Origin: Alphaproteobacteria bacterium
GTDB taxonomy: Bacteria; Pseudomonadota; Alphaproteobacteria; TMED109
DNA: 64,000 nt
Direction of reading: 5' to 3'
NCBI GenBank assembly: GCA_022825235.1
Contig: JAJDYI010000086.1
Span: 62,001 to 126,000, forward strand
How positions within the stretch are numbered: the stretch's first letter is position 1; every line of letters starts with the position of its first letter. The position numbers and the translations under genes are program-made. Below, one piece after another: positions 38,077 through 47,960 of the stretch. The notes under the pieces are model-generated. The model was given only the letters and a program-made list of their open reading frames with translations. It did not search any database and was not told where the DNA came from.

Positions 38077-39549
38077 ATGCGGCTTGCCGAACTTGCAGCT
38101 CGGACGGGACGGCCGCTGCCCGATGGCATGCCAGACCCCGATATCCGCGGGCTGAGCGCGGATTCCCGATCCCTCCATGCGGGTTACCTGTTCGCGGCCC
38201 TGCCCGGCGGCAGGATCGACGGCGTCGAGTTTCTTGAGGACGCCGTGCACCGCGGCGCAGCGGCGGCACTGGTACCGCCGGCGGCAGCGTCGCGGGCGAA
38301 GGTGCTCGGGATCACCGCCGTGGCCGACGTGGCGCCGCGCCGGCGGTTGGCTCGGATGGCCGCCGCCTTCTACGGTGCGCAGCCCGAGACGGTCGTCGCG
38401 GTCACGGGCACCAACGGGAAGACCTCGACTGCGCATTTCCTGGCAGGGCTCTGGCGTGCGAGCGGGCTGCGGGCTGCCGCGATCGGCACGCTGGGCGTCC
38501 GCACCGGTAGTGACGGTGACCAGGCGTCGGCTGGGCCCAACCTGACCACGCCGGATCCGGTTGCCCTGCACGCCGAGCTCGCGTCGCTTGCGGAGACCGG
38601 GCTCGACCATGCGGTGGTCGAAGCCTCGTCGCACGGCCTCGACCAGCATCGTCTCGACGGCGTGCACATCGCCGTGGCGATCCTGACGACCATCGGGCGT
38701 GATCACCTCGACTACCACGGTAGCGAACACGCGTACCGGGCGGCCAAGCGGCGGCTCTTTTCCGAGCTGGTCGCGGCGGACGGCACGGCGATCTTCAATG
38801 CCGACTGCGCCGACCCGGAGACCGTCGCCGTGGCGGAAGAGCGAGGTCTCAGGGTCGTCACCTACGGCCGGACGGCCGACGCCGACTGGCGGCTTGCCGG
38901 CGTCGTGCCGGGCGAAGAAGGCCAGATCCTGCAGCTGTCGACGCCGTACGGGGAGCGGACGGCCCCCTTCGTTCCGCTGGGCCAGTTCCAGGCCGAGAAC
39001 GCGCTGGCGGCCGTCGCCGCCGCTGTCGTCTCCGGTGTTCCCGCGGATGCCGCAATCGCCGGTCTGCCGGCGCTCACGGCACCCGCCGGACGGCTTGAGC
39101 GGGTCGGGTCCACGGGAAGGGGCGCGGTGTTCGTCGACTATGCCCACACCCCCGATGCATTGGCCGCGGCCCTCGGTGCCCTCCGGCCCCACGTGGCCGG
39201 AGCGCTTCACGTTGTGTTCGGCTGTGGCGGGGACCGTGACCCGGGCAAGCGCGTCCTGATGGGAAAGGTCGCCGCCCGCCACGCTGACCGGGTGACGGTG
39301 ACGGACGACAACCCACGATCCGAGGATCCAGCGGCGATCCGGGCTCAGGTGCTCCGGGGCGCACCTGACGCGGTCGAGACCGGTGATCGGTTCGACGCCA
39401 TCGACGCCGCGCTCGCCGCACTTGGCGAAGGCGACGCACTCCTGATTGCCGGCAAGGGCCATGAGACGACGCAGACCGCGGGCGGCACCGTGACGCCGTT
39501 CGACGATCGCGCGGTGGTGCGCCGACTGATCGGGCGAGGCAGCGCATGA
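38077..39549 (+). CDS. murE: UDP-MurNAc-L-Ala-D-Glu:meso-diaminopimelate ligase
   Basis: MurE adds the third residue of the peptide stem. The 490-aa product has the ATP site VTGTNGKTSTAHFLAG, TTPDP in the substrate loop, and VFVDYAHTPDAL. The selectivity motif is DDNPRSEDP; DNPR with Arg is the meso-DAP type, so the wall is DAP-based, as expected in Gram-negatives. ATG 38077 has AGGAG 9 nt upstream; GTG 38071 is only 3 nt away from it. The stop overlaps murF as ATGA. Confidence 0.97.
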   Translation: MRLAELAARTGRPLPDGMPDPDIRGLSADSRSLHAGYLFAALPGGRIDGVEFLEDAVHRGAAAALVPPAAASRAKVLGITAVADVAPRRRLARMAAAFYGAQPETVVAVTGTNGKTSTAHFLAGLWRASGLRAAAIGTLGVRTGSDGDQASAGPNLTTPDPVALHAELASLAETGLDHAVVEASSHGLDQHRLDGVHIAVAILTTIGRDHLDYHGSEHAYRAAKRRLFSELVAADGTAIFNADCADPETVAVAEERGLRVVTYGRTADADWRLAGVVPGEEGQILQLSTPYGERTAPFVPLGQFQAENALAAVAAAVVSGVPADAAIAGLPALTAPAGRLERVGSTGRGAVFVDYAHTPDALAAALGALRPHVAGALHVVFGCGGDRDPGKRVLMGKVAARHADRVTVTDDNPRSEDPAAIRAQVLRGAPDAVETGDRFDAIDAALAALGEGDALLIAGKGHETTQTAGGTVTPFDDRAVVRRLIGRGSA

Positions 39550-40922
39550 GCCCGCTGTGGACCGCCCGCGCCGCCGCCGCGGCCACGGCCGGCCGGACCG
39601 GCGGCGCGTGGCACGCCGACGGGGTGTCGATCGACACGCGCCAGCTTGCGCCCGGCGATCTCTTCGTGGCCCTGCCGGGACGCTTCACCGACGGGCATGC
39701 CTTCCTGGACGCGGCGTTTGCCGGCGGAGCGGCCGCTGCGCTGGTCCGTCCGCAGGATCGGGACGACCACCGCTACCTGGTGGTCGATGACCCCCTGGAA
39801 GCACTGCAGGCGCTCGGCCGTGCCGCTCGCCGGCGCACGCAGGCCAAGATCGTGGCGGTAACCGGAAGCGTCGGCAAGACCGGGACGAAGGAGCTGCTGC
39901 GGGCGGCGCTGGCCCCGCTGGGTGCCGTCCATGCCAGCGCGGCGAGCCACAACAACGCGATTGGGGTGCCGTTGAGCCTCGCGCGCATGCCGCCCGCAAG
40001 TGCCGCCGCTGTGTTCGAACTCGGCATGAACCACGCCGGTGAAATCGGGTCGTTGGTCGATCTGGTGCGTCCCGATGTCGCGATGGTGACGTGCATTGCC
40101 CCTGCCCACCTTGAGCATTTCGGGAGCCTGGGCCGGATCGCGGAGGCGAAGGCGGAGATCTTCGCGGGCCTTCAGCCGGGCGGTACCGCGGTGCTGCCCA
40201 TTGACACCCCGGGTGCGGCCGTCCTGCAGCGGGCGGCGGCGGACAGCGGGGCCGCCCGCATCGTCACGTTCGGAACGGGCGACGACGCCGATGCCCGGCT
40301 CCTCGAGGTGAACCCGACGGACACGGGTCTGGCGTTCCGGTGGAGCTTTGCCGGAAACGTCAACTGCTGGCGGCTCCGGCTGTCCGGAGCCCACTGGGCA
40401 CTGAACGCGGTTGCCGCAGGCTGCGTGGCCGAACTCCTGGGGGTGGCCCCGCCGGTGGCAGGTGCCCGAATGGAGGCGGTGGAACCGCTGGCCGGCCGCG
40501 GCCGCCGGCACGCTGTGCACCTGGCGGACGGCGACGCCTGGGTGATCGACGACAGCTACAACGCCAATCCCGCTTCGATGTGTGCCGCGCTTGCTGCACT
40601 GCGGAACATGCCCGCCACGGGCCGCCGGCTGGCGGTGCTCGGGGAGATGAAGGAGCTTGGCCGCGCCTCCGCCGAGCTGCACGCCGGCCTCGCCGCGGCC
40701 CTCGAGGGAGTGGACCGGGTGTGGTGCGTCGGCCCCGAGATGGCGGCGCTCCATCGGGAGCTCCCGGCTGCCACCGCAGGTGACCTGCTGGCCGATGCCG
40801 ACGCGGCCGCCGAGCGGGCGGCATCGGAACTGCGCGCCGGGGACATCCTGCTGGTCAAGGGCAGCCGGTCCAATGCGCTCGAGACCGTGGTGGCGCGGGT
40901 GACCGGGCCGAAGGTCCGCTGA
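39546..40922 (+). CDS. murF: UDP-MurNAc-tripeptide:D-Ala-D-Ala ligase
   Basis: MurF adds D-Ala-D-Ala to complete the pentapeptide. The 458-aa Mur ligase has the ATP site VTGSVGKTGTKELL, SHNNAIGVPLSL, FELGMNHAGEI and CIAPAHLEHFGS, and the C-terminal IDDSYNANPASMCAAL and LGEMKELG. Start ATG 39546 overlaps murE as ATGA, and the stop shares its last base with the mraY start (TGATG). Confidence 0.97.
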   Translation: MSPLWTARAAAAATAGRTGGAWHADGVSIDTRQLAPGDLFVALPGRFTDGHAFLDAAFAGGAAAALVRPQDRDDHRYLVVDDPLEALQALGRAARRRTQAKIVAVTGSVGKTGTKELLRAALAPLGAVHASAASHNNAIGVPLSLARMPPASAAAVFELGMNHAGEIGSLVDLVRPDVAMVTCIAPAHLEHFGSLGRIAEAKAEIFAGLQPGGTAVLPIDTPGAAVLQRAAADSGAARIVTFGTGDDADARLLEVNPTDTGLAFRWSFAGNVNCWRLRLSGAHWALNAVAAGCVAELLGVAPPVAGARMEAVEPLAGRGRRHAVHLADGDAWVIDDSYNANPASMCAALAALRNMPATGRRLAVLGEMKELGRASAELHAGLAAALEGVDRVWCVGPEMAALHRELPAATAGDLLADADAAAERAASELRAGDILLVKGSRSNALETVVARVTGPKVR

Positions 40923-42010
40923 TGCTGTTCCATTTCCTCGTGCCGCTCGCCGAGTCCTTCGGCCCGTTCAACCTGTTCCGGTACCTGACGTTCCGGACCG
41001 GCGGGGCCATGGTGACCGCGATGTTGATCGCGTTCTGCATCGGCCCGGTGCTGATCCGGCGGCTGGGTGCCATGCAGGGGGGAGGCCAGCCCATCCGCGA
41101 AGACGGCCCGGACCGGCATTGGCTGACCAAGCAGGGAACGCCCACCATGGGCGGTCTGCTCATCCTGATTGCGGGCCTCGGCGCGACGATCATCTGGGCC
41201 GATCCCACGAATCCGTATCTCTGGACGGTGATCCTGTCGGGCCTGGGCTTCGGCCTGATCGGGCTGTTCGACGACATCCGGAAGGTGCGCCGCCGTCAGG
41301 CGGGCGGCATGCCGTCCACGGTCAAATTCCTGTTGCAGATCGCGGTTGCCCTGCCGACGGCACTGGCCATCTACTGGCTGGCGCCCGACTGGCTGGCCGG
41401 GCGCCTGGCCGTGCCGTTCGCCAAGGAATTCCTCCCCAATCTCGGCCTGATGTGGATTGCGCTCGCCGTCTTCGTCTCGGTCGGGACCTCCAACGCGGTC
41501 AACCTGACCGACGGTCTGGACGGTCTGGCCATCGTGCCGATCATGATCGCGGCCGGCGCCTTCGGCTTCATCGCGTGGCTGATCGGCAACGCGTTCTTCG
41601 CGGAGTACCTCCAGGTTCACTACGTCCCCGGCACCGGCGAACTGGCAGTCCTCTGCGGTGCGCTGATCGGCTCCGGCCTGGGGTTCCTCTGGTACAACGC
41701 GCACCCGGCCCGCATCTTCATGGGCGACACCGGCTCGCTGGCCACCGGCGGCATGCTTGCCGCGATCGCCCTGATCACCCGTCATGAGATCGTTCTTGCG
41801 GTGATCGGCGGACTGTTCGTGGTCGAGACGGTGTCAGTCATTCTCCAGGTGCTGTCGTTCCGGCTGACCGGACGGCGCATCTTCAGGATGGCCCCGCTGC
41901 ACCACCACTACGAGCAGAAGGGCTGGCCCGAGGCCACCGTGGTGGTCCGGTTCTGGATCATTGCGGCCATATGCGCCCTGGCCGGGCTGGCCACGCTGAA
42001 GCTGCGGTGA
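40922..42010 (+). CDS. mraY: Phospho-N-acetylmuramoyl-pentapeptide transferase MraY
   Basis: MraY makes lipid I by moving phospho-MurNAc-pentapeptide to undecaprenyl phosphate in the inner membrane. The 362-aa polytopic protein has about ten helices. Family landmarks are KQGTPTMGGLLI near residue 75, the catalytic LFDDIRK, NAVNLTDGLDGLA and the histidine loop MAPLHHHYEQKGWPE. It ends with a hydrophobic helix and LKLR. Start and stop are each joined to the neighbours by a TGATG overlap. Confidence 0.98.
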   Translation: MLFHFLVPLAESFGPFNLFRYLTFRTGGAMVTAMLIAFCIGPVLIRRLGAMQGGGQPIREDGPDRHWLTKQGTPTMGGLLILIAGLGATIIWADPTNPYLWTVILSGLGFGLIGLFDDIRKVRRRQAGGMPSTVKFLLQIAVALPTALAIYWLAPDWLAGRLAVPFAKEFLPNLGLMWIALAVFVSVGTSNAVNLTDGLDGLAIVPIMIAAGAFGFIAWLIGNAFFAEYLQVHYVPGTGELAVLCGALIGSGLGFLWYNAHPARIFMGDTGSLATGGMLAAIALITRHEIVLAVIGGLFVVETVSVILQVLSFRLTGRRIFRMAPLHHHYEQKGWPEATVVVRFWIIAAICALAGLATLKLR

Positions 42011-43371
42011 TGGCGACGGCTCACCACCCCACCGGCGTGCTGGGATATGGCCGGACCGGGGCCAGCGCCGCGCGGGCGCTCGCGGCCTCGGGTCACACGG
42101 TGGTCGTCTGGGACGATGCCGCCGCCGGCCGACGGGCCGCCGCCGAATCGGGCTTCGCCGTGCGGGAACTGGCGCCACCACTCGCCAGGATCGTGGCCAG
42201 CCCAGGCGTGGCCCCTGCCCACCCGCAACTGCAGGCGGCTGCACGGGCGGGCATTCCGGTGTGGGGCGACATCGACGAATTCTCCCATCGCCTGGCTCAG
42301 GATCCGGCCGCATCGTCGACCGTCATCGGCGTGACCGGCACCAACGGCAAGTCAAGCGCGGTGGCGATGATCGAGCACCTGCTTCGCGCCTGTGGCCGAT
42401 CCTGTGCTGCCGGCGGCAATCTTGGAACCCCGGCGCTTGATCTGCCGCATCCGCTCGACGGCGTGTATGTCCTCGAGCTTTCCTCCTTCCAGCTGGCCCG
42501 TTGCCGGGGTTTTCGGCCTGACGTCGCGCTGCTCCTGAACATCGGGACCGATCACCTGGACTGGCACGGGACGCGCAGCGCCTATGTCGCGGCGAAGGAA
42601 AAGATCTTTCGGACGCAACGGCCCGAGGACGCCGCGGTCATCTGCATCGACGATGTTGCCGGCGAGCGGGTTCGCGAGCGGCTGGCGGCTAGGACGGACG
42701 GACCGCGGGTCATCGCGGTCTCGGCCCGCCGGCCCTGTCCGGGCGGAGTCTGGGTCGAGGACGGCGTCCTGTGCGATGAACTCGACGGCGGTCGCAGCGC
42801 GATCGGGTCGATCGAGTCGCTGCTGCAGGTTCCCGGCCGGCACAACTGGCAGAACGCGGTGGCGGCCTGGGCGGCTGCGCGGCTGGTCGGGGCGCCGCCG
42901 GATGACCTGGCCGCGGCGCTCGCAGATTTCCGGGGTCTGCCGCACCGTCTGGAGGCGTTGGAACCGGTCGCCGGCGTTGCCTTCATCAACGACAGCAAGG
43001 CCACCAACGTGGCCGCGGCGGCGGCGGCGCTGGCGTGTTTCGACCGCGTCTGCTGGGTGGCCGGCGGCCGCGGGAAGGACGAGGACCTGGACCCGCTCGT
43101 GGCGCTTGCGCACCGGATCGACGCCGGCTTCTTCTTCGGCGAGGACGGTCCGGTCCTGGAGGCGGCCTTTGCCGCGCGGGCCCCGGTCGCGCGCTTCGAG
43201 CACATGGAGGCGGCCGTGACATCCGCCTTCGCCCGGGCGCGGCGCGGATCACCGCCGCCGCCGGTGCTGCTGTCGCCGGCGTGCGCGAGCTACGACCAGT
43301 TTGCCGACTTCGAGGCGCGCGGTGCGGCCTTTCGGGCGGTGGTCGAGGCGATCGCGAGGGCCGAGGCATGA
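42010..43371 (+). CDS. murD: UDP-MurNAc-L-alanine:D-glutamate ligase
   Basis: MurD adds D-Glu to UDP-MurNAc-L-Ala. The 453-aa product begins with a Rossmann-like domain (GVLGYGRTGASAARAL), then the ATP site IGVTGTNGKSSAVAMIEHLL, GGNLGTPAL, YVLELSSFQL and NIGTDHLDWHG. The C-terminal domain has VAFINDSKATNVAAAAAAL and LLSPACASYDQF. ATG 42010 shares a base with the mraY stop; upstream in-frame residues belong to the mraY region. The stop overlaps ftsW as ATGA. Confidence 0.97.
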   Translation: MATAHHPTGVLGYGRTGASAARALAASGHTVVVWDDAAAGRRAAAESGFAVRELAPPLARIVASPGVAPAHPQLQAAARAGIPVWGDIDEFSHRLAQDPAASSTVIGVTGTNGKSSAVAMIEHLLRACGRSCAAGGNLGTPALDLPHPLDGVYVLELSSFQLARCRGFRPDVALLLNIGTDHLDWHGTRSAYVAAKEKIFRTQRPEDAAVICIDDVAGERVRERLAARTDGPRVIAVSARRPCPGGVWVEDGVLCDELDGGRSAIGSIESLLQVPGRHNWQNAVAAWAAARLVGAPPDDLAAALADFRGLPHRLEALEPVAGVAFINDSKATNVAAAAAALACFDRVCWVAGGRGKDEDLDPLVALAHRIDAGFFFGEDGPVLEAAFAARAPVARFEHMEAAVTSAFARARRGSPPPPVLLSPACASYDQFADFEARGAAFRAVVEAIARAEA

Positions 43372-44516
43372 CCTCCGGGGCCGAGGCAATGCGCGGCTGG
43401 TTCGTGCGCTGGGCGGGGAGCGTGGACCGCATCAATCTCGCGCTCCTCATGGGACTTGCCTGCGTCGGGGTCCTGGCGGTGATGACCGCGACCCATCTCG
43501 TCGCCATCCACCGGGGTTTCGACGAGCTCTATTTCTTCGCCTGGCACGTGCGCGTGCTCGTACCAACCCTTGCGGCCATGGTGGCGCTGTCGTTTCTGTC
43601 GCCGCTCGGCGTCTTCCGCCTGTCCGTCGGCGGCCTCGCCATCGTCATGGTGCTGATGGTGCTGACGCTCGCGATCGCGGAGCCCGTGAACGGCGCCAGG
43701 CGCTGGCTCAATGTCGGCGGGTTGTCGTTGCAGGCCTCCGAGCTGGCAAAGCCCTTCTTTGCCGTCGTGACGGGCTGGCTGCTCGCGCGCGGGCGCAACG
43801 CTTCTTTCGGGGTGCTCGTGCGGTCGCGGCCGTCCTACTTGCTGATGCCGCTCGGGCTGCTCTTTGCCCTGTGGGCGCTGCTCGTGGCCCAGCCAGACTT
43901 CGGCATGACGATGATCATCGGGATCGCCTGGTGCGGCCAGCTGTTCCTGGCGGGTCTGCGCCTGCGGCTGATGCTGCTGGTCGCCGTGGTGGGGGCCGGC
44001 TTGATCGGCATCGCCTACAAGACGCTGTCGCACGTCGAGGATCGCATCAACCAGTTCCTGTATCCGGACGGGGAAGCCGGATACCAGGTGGGGAAGGGGC
44101 TCGAAGCCTACGGCCGCGGCGGCTTCCTTGGGCAGGGACCGGGTGAAGGCACGGTCAAGGCGAGCATTCCGGACGCGCATACCGATTTCATCTTCCCGGT
44201 CATTGCCGAGGAATTCGGCGTGGCCGCCTGCTTTGCCGTCCTGGCACTCGTTGCCGGGATCACGTTTCGGGGGCTGAGCCGGCTGCGCGGCAGCCAGGAC
44301 CTGTTCGTGATGCTCGCAGCCGGCGGCCTGCTGCTGCAGTTCGTGCTGCAGGCGCTGGTCCATGTGGCGGTGACCCTGAACCTGGCACCCACGACGGGCG
44401 TGACGATGCCGTTCATCTCGACCGGGGGATCGTCGCTGCTTGCGGTCGGCATCGCGATGGGGCTGATGCTGGCGCTGACGCGACGGCGATTCGTTCCGGC
44501 AAGGTGGAACCGATGA
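43368..44516 (+). CDS. ftsW: Septal peptidoglycan glycosyltransferase FtsW
   Basis: FtsW is the SEDS-family polymerase of septal glycan strands, partnered with FtsI. The 382-aa protein has about ten membrane helices. Landmarks include VNGARRWLNVGGLSLQASELAKP, the functional Asp in VAQPDFGMTMII, GYQVGKGLEAYGRGGFLGQGPGEG, DAHTDFIFPVIAEEFG and GVTMPFISTGGSSLLA. ATG 43368 overlaps the murD stop as ATGA; the reading frame continues upstream inside murD without homology. The stop overlaps murG as ATGA. Confidence 0.97.
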   Translation: MTSGAEAMRGWFVRWAGSVDRINLALLMGLACVGVLAVMTATHLVAIHRGFDELYFFAWHVRVLVPTLAAMVALSFLSPLGVFRLSVGGLAIVMVLMVLTLAIAEPVNGARRWLNVGGLSLQASELAKPFFAVVTGWLLARGRNASFGVLVRSRPSYLLMPLGLLFALWALLVAQPDFGMTMIIGIAWCGQLFLAGLRLRLMLLVAVVGAGLIGIAYKTLSHVEDRINQFLYPDGEAGYQVGKGLEAYGRGGFLGQGPGEGTVKASIPDAHTDFIFPVIAEEFGVAACFAVLALVAGITFRGLSRLRGSQDLFVMLAAGGLLLQFVLQALVHVAVTLNLAPTTGVTMPFISTGGSSLLAVGIAMGLMLALTRRRFVPARWNR

Positions 44517-45607
44517 GTCGCGTGGCCCTGCTCGCGGCGGGTGGTACGGGCGGCCATCTGTTCCCGGCCACGGCACTGGCCGAAGTGCTCCGGGAGCGGG
44601 GCTGGCTGGCCCATCTGGTGACCGACCGTCGCGGAGCGCGTCACGTCCAGCCCGCGGACGGTCTCCCGTGCACGGTGCTGCCCGCCGCCGGCCTCGCCGG
44701 CCGGGGCCTCTGGTCGCGCATGACCGCCCTGCCGGTCCTCGGGGTGGGGGCGGTCCGTGCCATCAGCCTGGTGCGGCGCCGTCGCCCGGCCGTCGTCGTC
44801 GGCTTCGGTGGTTATGCGTCCGTCCCGGCCGGCCTCGCCGCCCGGGTCCGACAGGTGCCGCTGATCCTCCACGAAGCGAACGCTGTCCTGGGCCGGGCCA
44901 ACCGGCTGCTCGCGTCGAAGGCGCACGTGCTCGCGACGACCTTTCGCAGCGTTGCGCGCATCCCCGCCGGGCTGCGGCCGCAGCAGGTCGGCCTGCCGGT
45001 CCGCGCGGAGCTCGAGGGGCTCGCGACGATCGCATACGAACCGCCGGGTCCGGGCGACGCGGTCCGGCTCGTCGTAACGGGCGGAAGCCAGGGCGCTCGG
45101 GCGCTCGGCGTCATTGTGCCGGCCGCCCTGGCGGCCACGGACGCCGCGACGCGGCGCCGCATCGAGGTTCTGCAGCAGGCGCGCCGCGAGATGGTGGATA
45201 CCGTGCGCTCTGCCTACCGCGACGCCGGTATTCAAGCGACGGTGGTGCCGTTCATCGACGACATGGCGGGTGCCCTGCGGCGGGCGCACCTGGTGGTCGG
45301 ACGCGCCGGTGCGGCCACGGTGACCGAGAACGCGGTGGCCGGTCGGCCGGCCATCTACATCCCCCTGCCGTCGTCCATCGATGGCCACCAGGCGGCCAAC
45401 GCCCGGGCGGCGGTCGCCGCCGGAGCGGCGTGGGTCGTGGAGGAAGCAGCCGGCGCCCAGGCCGCGGCGCAGCTGATGGCGCGCCTGCTGGTCGCGCCGG
45501 GGTGCCTGGCGGGGGCCGCCGCGAACGCGCGCAGCGTGGTGCCGGCCGGCGCCGCCCGGAGGCTCGCCGACCTGGTCGAGAGCGTTGCCGGGGGAGGTGA
45601 CCGGTGA
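44513..45607 (+). CDS. murG: UDP-GlcNAc:lipid I N-acetylglucosaminyltransferase MurG
   Basis: MurG makes lipid II on the inner face of the membrane. The 364-aa GT-B protein starts with the glycine loop LLAAGGTGGHLFPATALAEVL. It continues with GFGGYASVPAGLAAR, LHEANAVLGRANRLLA, the second glycine loop VTGGSQGARALG, and the UDP-GlcNAc site GRAGAATVTENAVAGRPAIYIPLP (read in parts). ATG 44513 overlaps ftsW as ATGA, and the stop overlaps murC as GTGA. Confidence 0.97.
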   Translation: MSRVALLAAGGTGGHLFPATALAEVLRERGWLAHLVTDRRGARHVQPADGLPCTVLPAAGLAGRGLWSRMTALPVLGVGAVRAISLVRRRRPAVVVGFGGYASVPAGLAARVRQVPLILHEANAVLGRANRLLASKAHVLATTFRSVARIPAGLRPQQVGLPVRAELEGLATIAYEPPGPGDAVRLVVTGGSQGARALGVIVPAALAATDAATRRRIEVLQQARREMVDTVRSAYRDAGIQATVVPFIDDMAGALRRAHLVVGRAGAATVTENAVAGRPAIYIPLPSSIDGHQAANARAAVAAGAAWVVEEAAGAQAAAQLMARLLVAPGCLAGAAANARSVVPAGAARRLADLVESVAGGGDR

Positions 45608-47046
45608 CGGACTTCCCGCTGCCACTCGGTGCCGTGCACTTCGTCGGGATCGGCGGCATCGGGATGAGCGGAATCGCGGAGGTCATGCACAACCTCGGAC
45701 ACCAGGTACGCGGCAGCGACCTGGTCGAGAACAGCAATGTTCGCCGGTTGCGGAAGCTGGGCATCGAGGTCTGCGTCGGACACGATGCCCGCAACCTGGG
45801 CGACGCGTCGGTGGTCGTGGTGTCGTCGGCGCTCCCGGCCGACAACCCGGAGGTCGAGGCCGCCAGGACGGCCCGCATCCCGGTCGTGGCTCGGGCCGAG
45901 ATGCTGGCCGAGCTCATGCGCTTCCGGCCCTCGGTCGCGGTCGGCGGGACCCACGGCAAGACCACGACCACGTCCCTGGTGGCCGCAGTCCTCCACGAGG
46001 CCGGTCTGGACCCGACCTTCGTCAACGGGGGGGTCATCAACGCGCACGGGACGAACGCCCGGCTGGGCACGGGCGCATGGACCGTCGTGGAGGCCGATGA
46101 GTCGGATGGCTCCATCGCCCGCCTGCCGGCAACCGTGGCCGTCGTGACCAACATCGATCCCGAGCATCTCGATCACTACGGCACGTTCGAGGCACTGCTC
46201 GACACCTTCCGGCGTTTCGTCAAGCAGGTGCCGTTCTACGGCGTGGCGGTGCTGTGCGTGGACCACCCGGAGGTTCGCCGCCTCGCGGCTGCCGTCACCG
46301 ACCGGCGGGTCGTGACCTACGGCTTCGCCGCACACGCCGATGTGCGGGCCGTGAACGTCCGGGCCGACGCCCGCGGCATGCATTTTGACGTGCTGCTGCG
46401 ACCGGAGGCGTTCGGGGACTGCGGCGACGGAGTCGGCCGCATCGACGGGATGTCGCTCGCCATGCCGGGCCGCCACAGCGTCCAGAACGCGCTCGGGGCA
46501 GTGGCCGCCGGGCGGGCGATCGGCGTTGCGCCGGCCAGCATCCGGAAGGGAATCCGCGGTTTTGGCGGGGTCCGGCGCCGGTTCACCCGGGTGGGGGAAG
46601 CCCGCGGGGTCACGGTCGTCGATGACTACGGCCATCACCCGGTAGAGATCCGGGCCGTCCTCGCCGCGGCCCGGGGAATCACGCAGGGAAAGGTAATCGC
46701 CGTCGTGCAGCCGCACCGGTATTCGCGGCTGCAGGCGCTCTTTGACGATTTCTGCCAGGCCTTCGACGACGCCGGGGTGGTGGTCGTGGCCGACGTGTAC
46801 GCGGCTGGCGAGATCCCCATCGAGGACGTCGACCGGGATGCGCTGGTAAGCGGAATCCGGTCGCACGGCCACCCTTGCGTGCATGCGCTGTCCGAGCCCG
46901 CCGCGCTCCCGGCACTATTGGCCCCGCTGGTGGCGGCCGGTGACACGGTGCTGTGTCTGGGTGCGGGCGACATCACGCAGTGGGCGGCTGAGCTGCCTGC
47001 GGCACTGGACGATCTCCTCGTCGGTGCCGAACGGGTCGCCTCGTGA
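45604..47046 (+). CDS. murC: UDP-MurNAc:L-alanine ligase
   Basis: MurC adds the first amino acid of the stem peptide. The 480-aa product starts with the nucleotide-binding FVGIGGIGMSGIAEVMHNLG, then the ATP loop VGGTHGKTTTTSLVAAVL, the VEADESDGS segment and NIDPEHLDHYG. The C-terminal domain contains VVDDYGHHPVEIRAVL and QPHRYSRLQALF. The start is GTG 45604, overlapping murG as GTGA; the stop overlaps murB as GTGA. Confidence 0.98.
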   Translation: MTDFPLPLGAVHFVGIGGIGMSGIAEVMHNLGHQVRGSDLVENSNVRRLRKLGIEVCVGHDARNLGDASVVVVSSALPADNPEVEAARTARIPVVARAEMLAELMRFRPSVAVGGTHGKTTTTSLVAAVLHEAGLDPTFVNGGVINAHGTNARLGTGAWTVVEADESDGSIARLPATVAVVTNIDPEHLDHYGTFEALLDTFRRFVKQVPFYGVAVLCVDHPEVRRLAAAVTDRRVVTYGFAAHADVRAVNVRADARGMHFDVLLRPEAFGDCGDGVGRIDGMSLAMPGRHSVQNALGAVAAGRAIGVAPASIRKGIRGFGGVRRRFTRVGEARGVTVVDDYGHHPVEIRAVLAAARGITQGKVIAVVQPHRYSRLQALFDDFCQAFDDAGVVVVADVYAAGEIPIEDVDRDALVSGIRSHGHPCVHALSEPAALPALLAPLVAAGDTVLCLGAGDITQWAAELPAALDDLLVGAERVAS

Positions 47047-47960
47047 CGGTACCGCTGGTGCAGCGCCTGCCGACGGCGCGCGGCCGCCTCCGTGCGGATG
47101 CCGTGCTGGCCAAGACCAGCTGGTTCCGGGTGGGCGGGCCTGCGGAGGTCCTGTTCAGTCCGGCGGACGTTGACGATCTGACAGGATTTTTGGCGGCGCT
47201 CGATCCGGGCATCCCGGTCACCGTCGTGGGCCGCGCGTCCAACGTGCTCATCCGCGACGGCGGCGTGCCCGGGGTCGTCATTCGCCTGGGCCGCGCCTTT
47301 GCCGGTGCCCGCGTGAACGGAGCGGTGGTGGAGGCGGGCGCTGCCACGGCGAGCGCCGACGTGGCGCGGGCGGCGCAGGCCGCCGGCATCGCCGGCTTCG
47401 GCTTCCTGGAAGGGATTCCCGGCAGCGTGGGCGGTGCGCTGCGCATGAATGCCGGGTGCCACGGCAAGGAAGTGCGCCACATCGTGGTTGCCGCTCGGGC
47501 CGTTGACCGCTCCGGCTGCGTGCACGACCTCCGCGCCACCGATCTGGGCCTCGAATACCGACGATGCGCGGTGCCGGCCGACTGGGTCTTCGTGTCCGCG
47601 CAGTTTGCCGGCGCGGCGGGGGATCCGGCCGTCATCGCCGCCTGCATGCGGCAGTTCCGCGATCAGCGCGAGCGCACGCAGCCCGTCCGGGTGGCGACCG
47701 GCGGCAGCACGTTTCGCAATCCTCCGAATCAGAAGGCCTGGGTCTTGATCGAGCGGGCAGGATGCCGGGGCCTGCGCCGGAACGGCGCGAGCGTGTCCGA
47801 GAAGCACGCGAACTTTCTGGTCAACGACGGGACCGCCAGCGCTGCCGATCTCGAGGCGCTGGGCGAGGACGTCCGCCACCGGGTACAGACGGAAACCGGA
47901 ATCCTGCTTGAGTGGGAGATCCACAGGATCGGCCGCCCGCTTGGAGGCCCGCACCCGTGA
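47043..47960 (+). CDS. murB: UDP-N-acetylenolpyruvoylglucosamine reductase MurB
   Basis: MurB is the FAD enzyme that reduces the enolpyruvyl group to make UDP-MurNAc. The 305-aa product has the flavin-binding KTSWFRVGGPAEVLFSP, VVGRASNVLIRDGG and GFLEGIPGSVGGALRMNAGCHG. The proton-donor serine lies in ATGGSTFRNP and the C-terminal glutamate in LLEWEIHRIG. The short form without the extra Tyr loop is a type II-like MurB. GTG 47043 overlaps murC; the stop overlaps ddl as TGATG. Confidence 0.97.
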   Translation: MTVPLVQRLPTARGRLRADAVLAKTSWFRVGGPAEVLFSPADVDDLTGFLAALDPGIPVTVVGRASNVLIRDGGVPGVVIRLGRAFAGARVNGAVVEAGAATASADVARAAQAAGIAGFGFLEGIPGSVGGALRMNAGCHGKEVRHIVVAARAVDRSGCVHDLRATDLGLEYRRCAVPADWVFVSAQFAGAAGDPAVIAACMRQFRDQRERTQPVRVATGGSTFRNPPNQKAWVLIERAGCRGLRRNGASVSEKHANFLVNDGTASAADLEALGEDVRHRVQTETGILLEWEIHRIGRPLGGPHP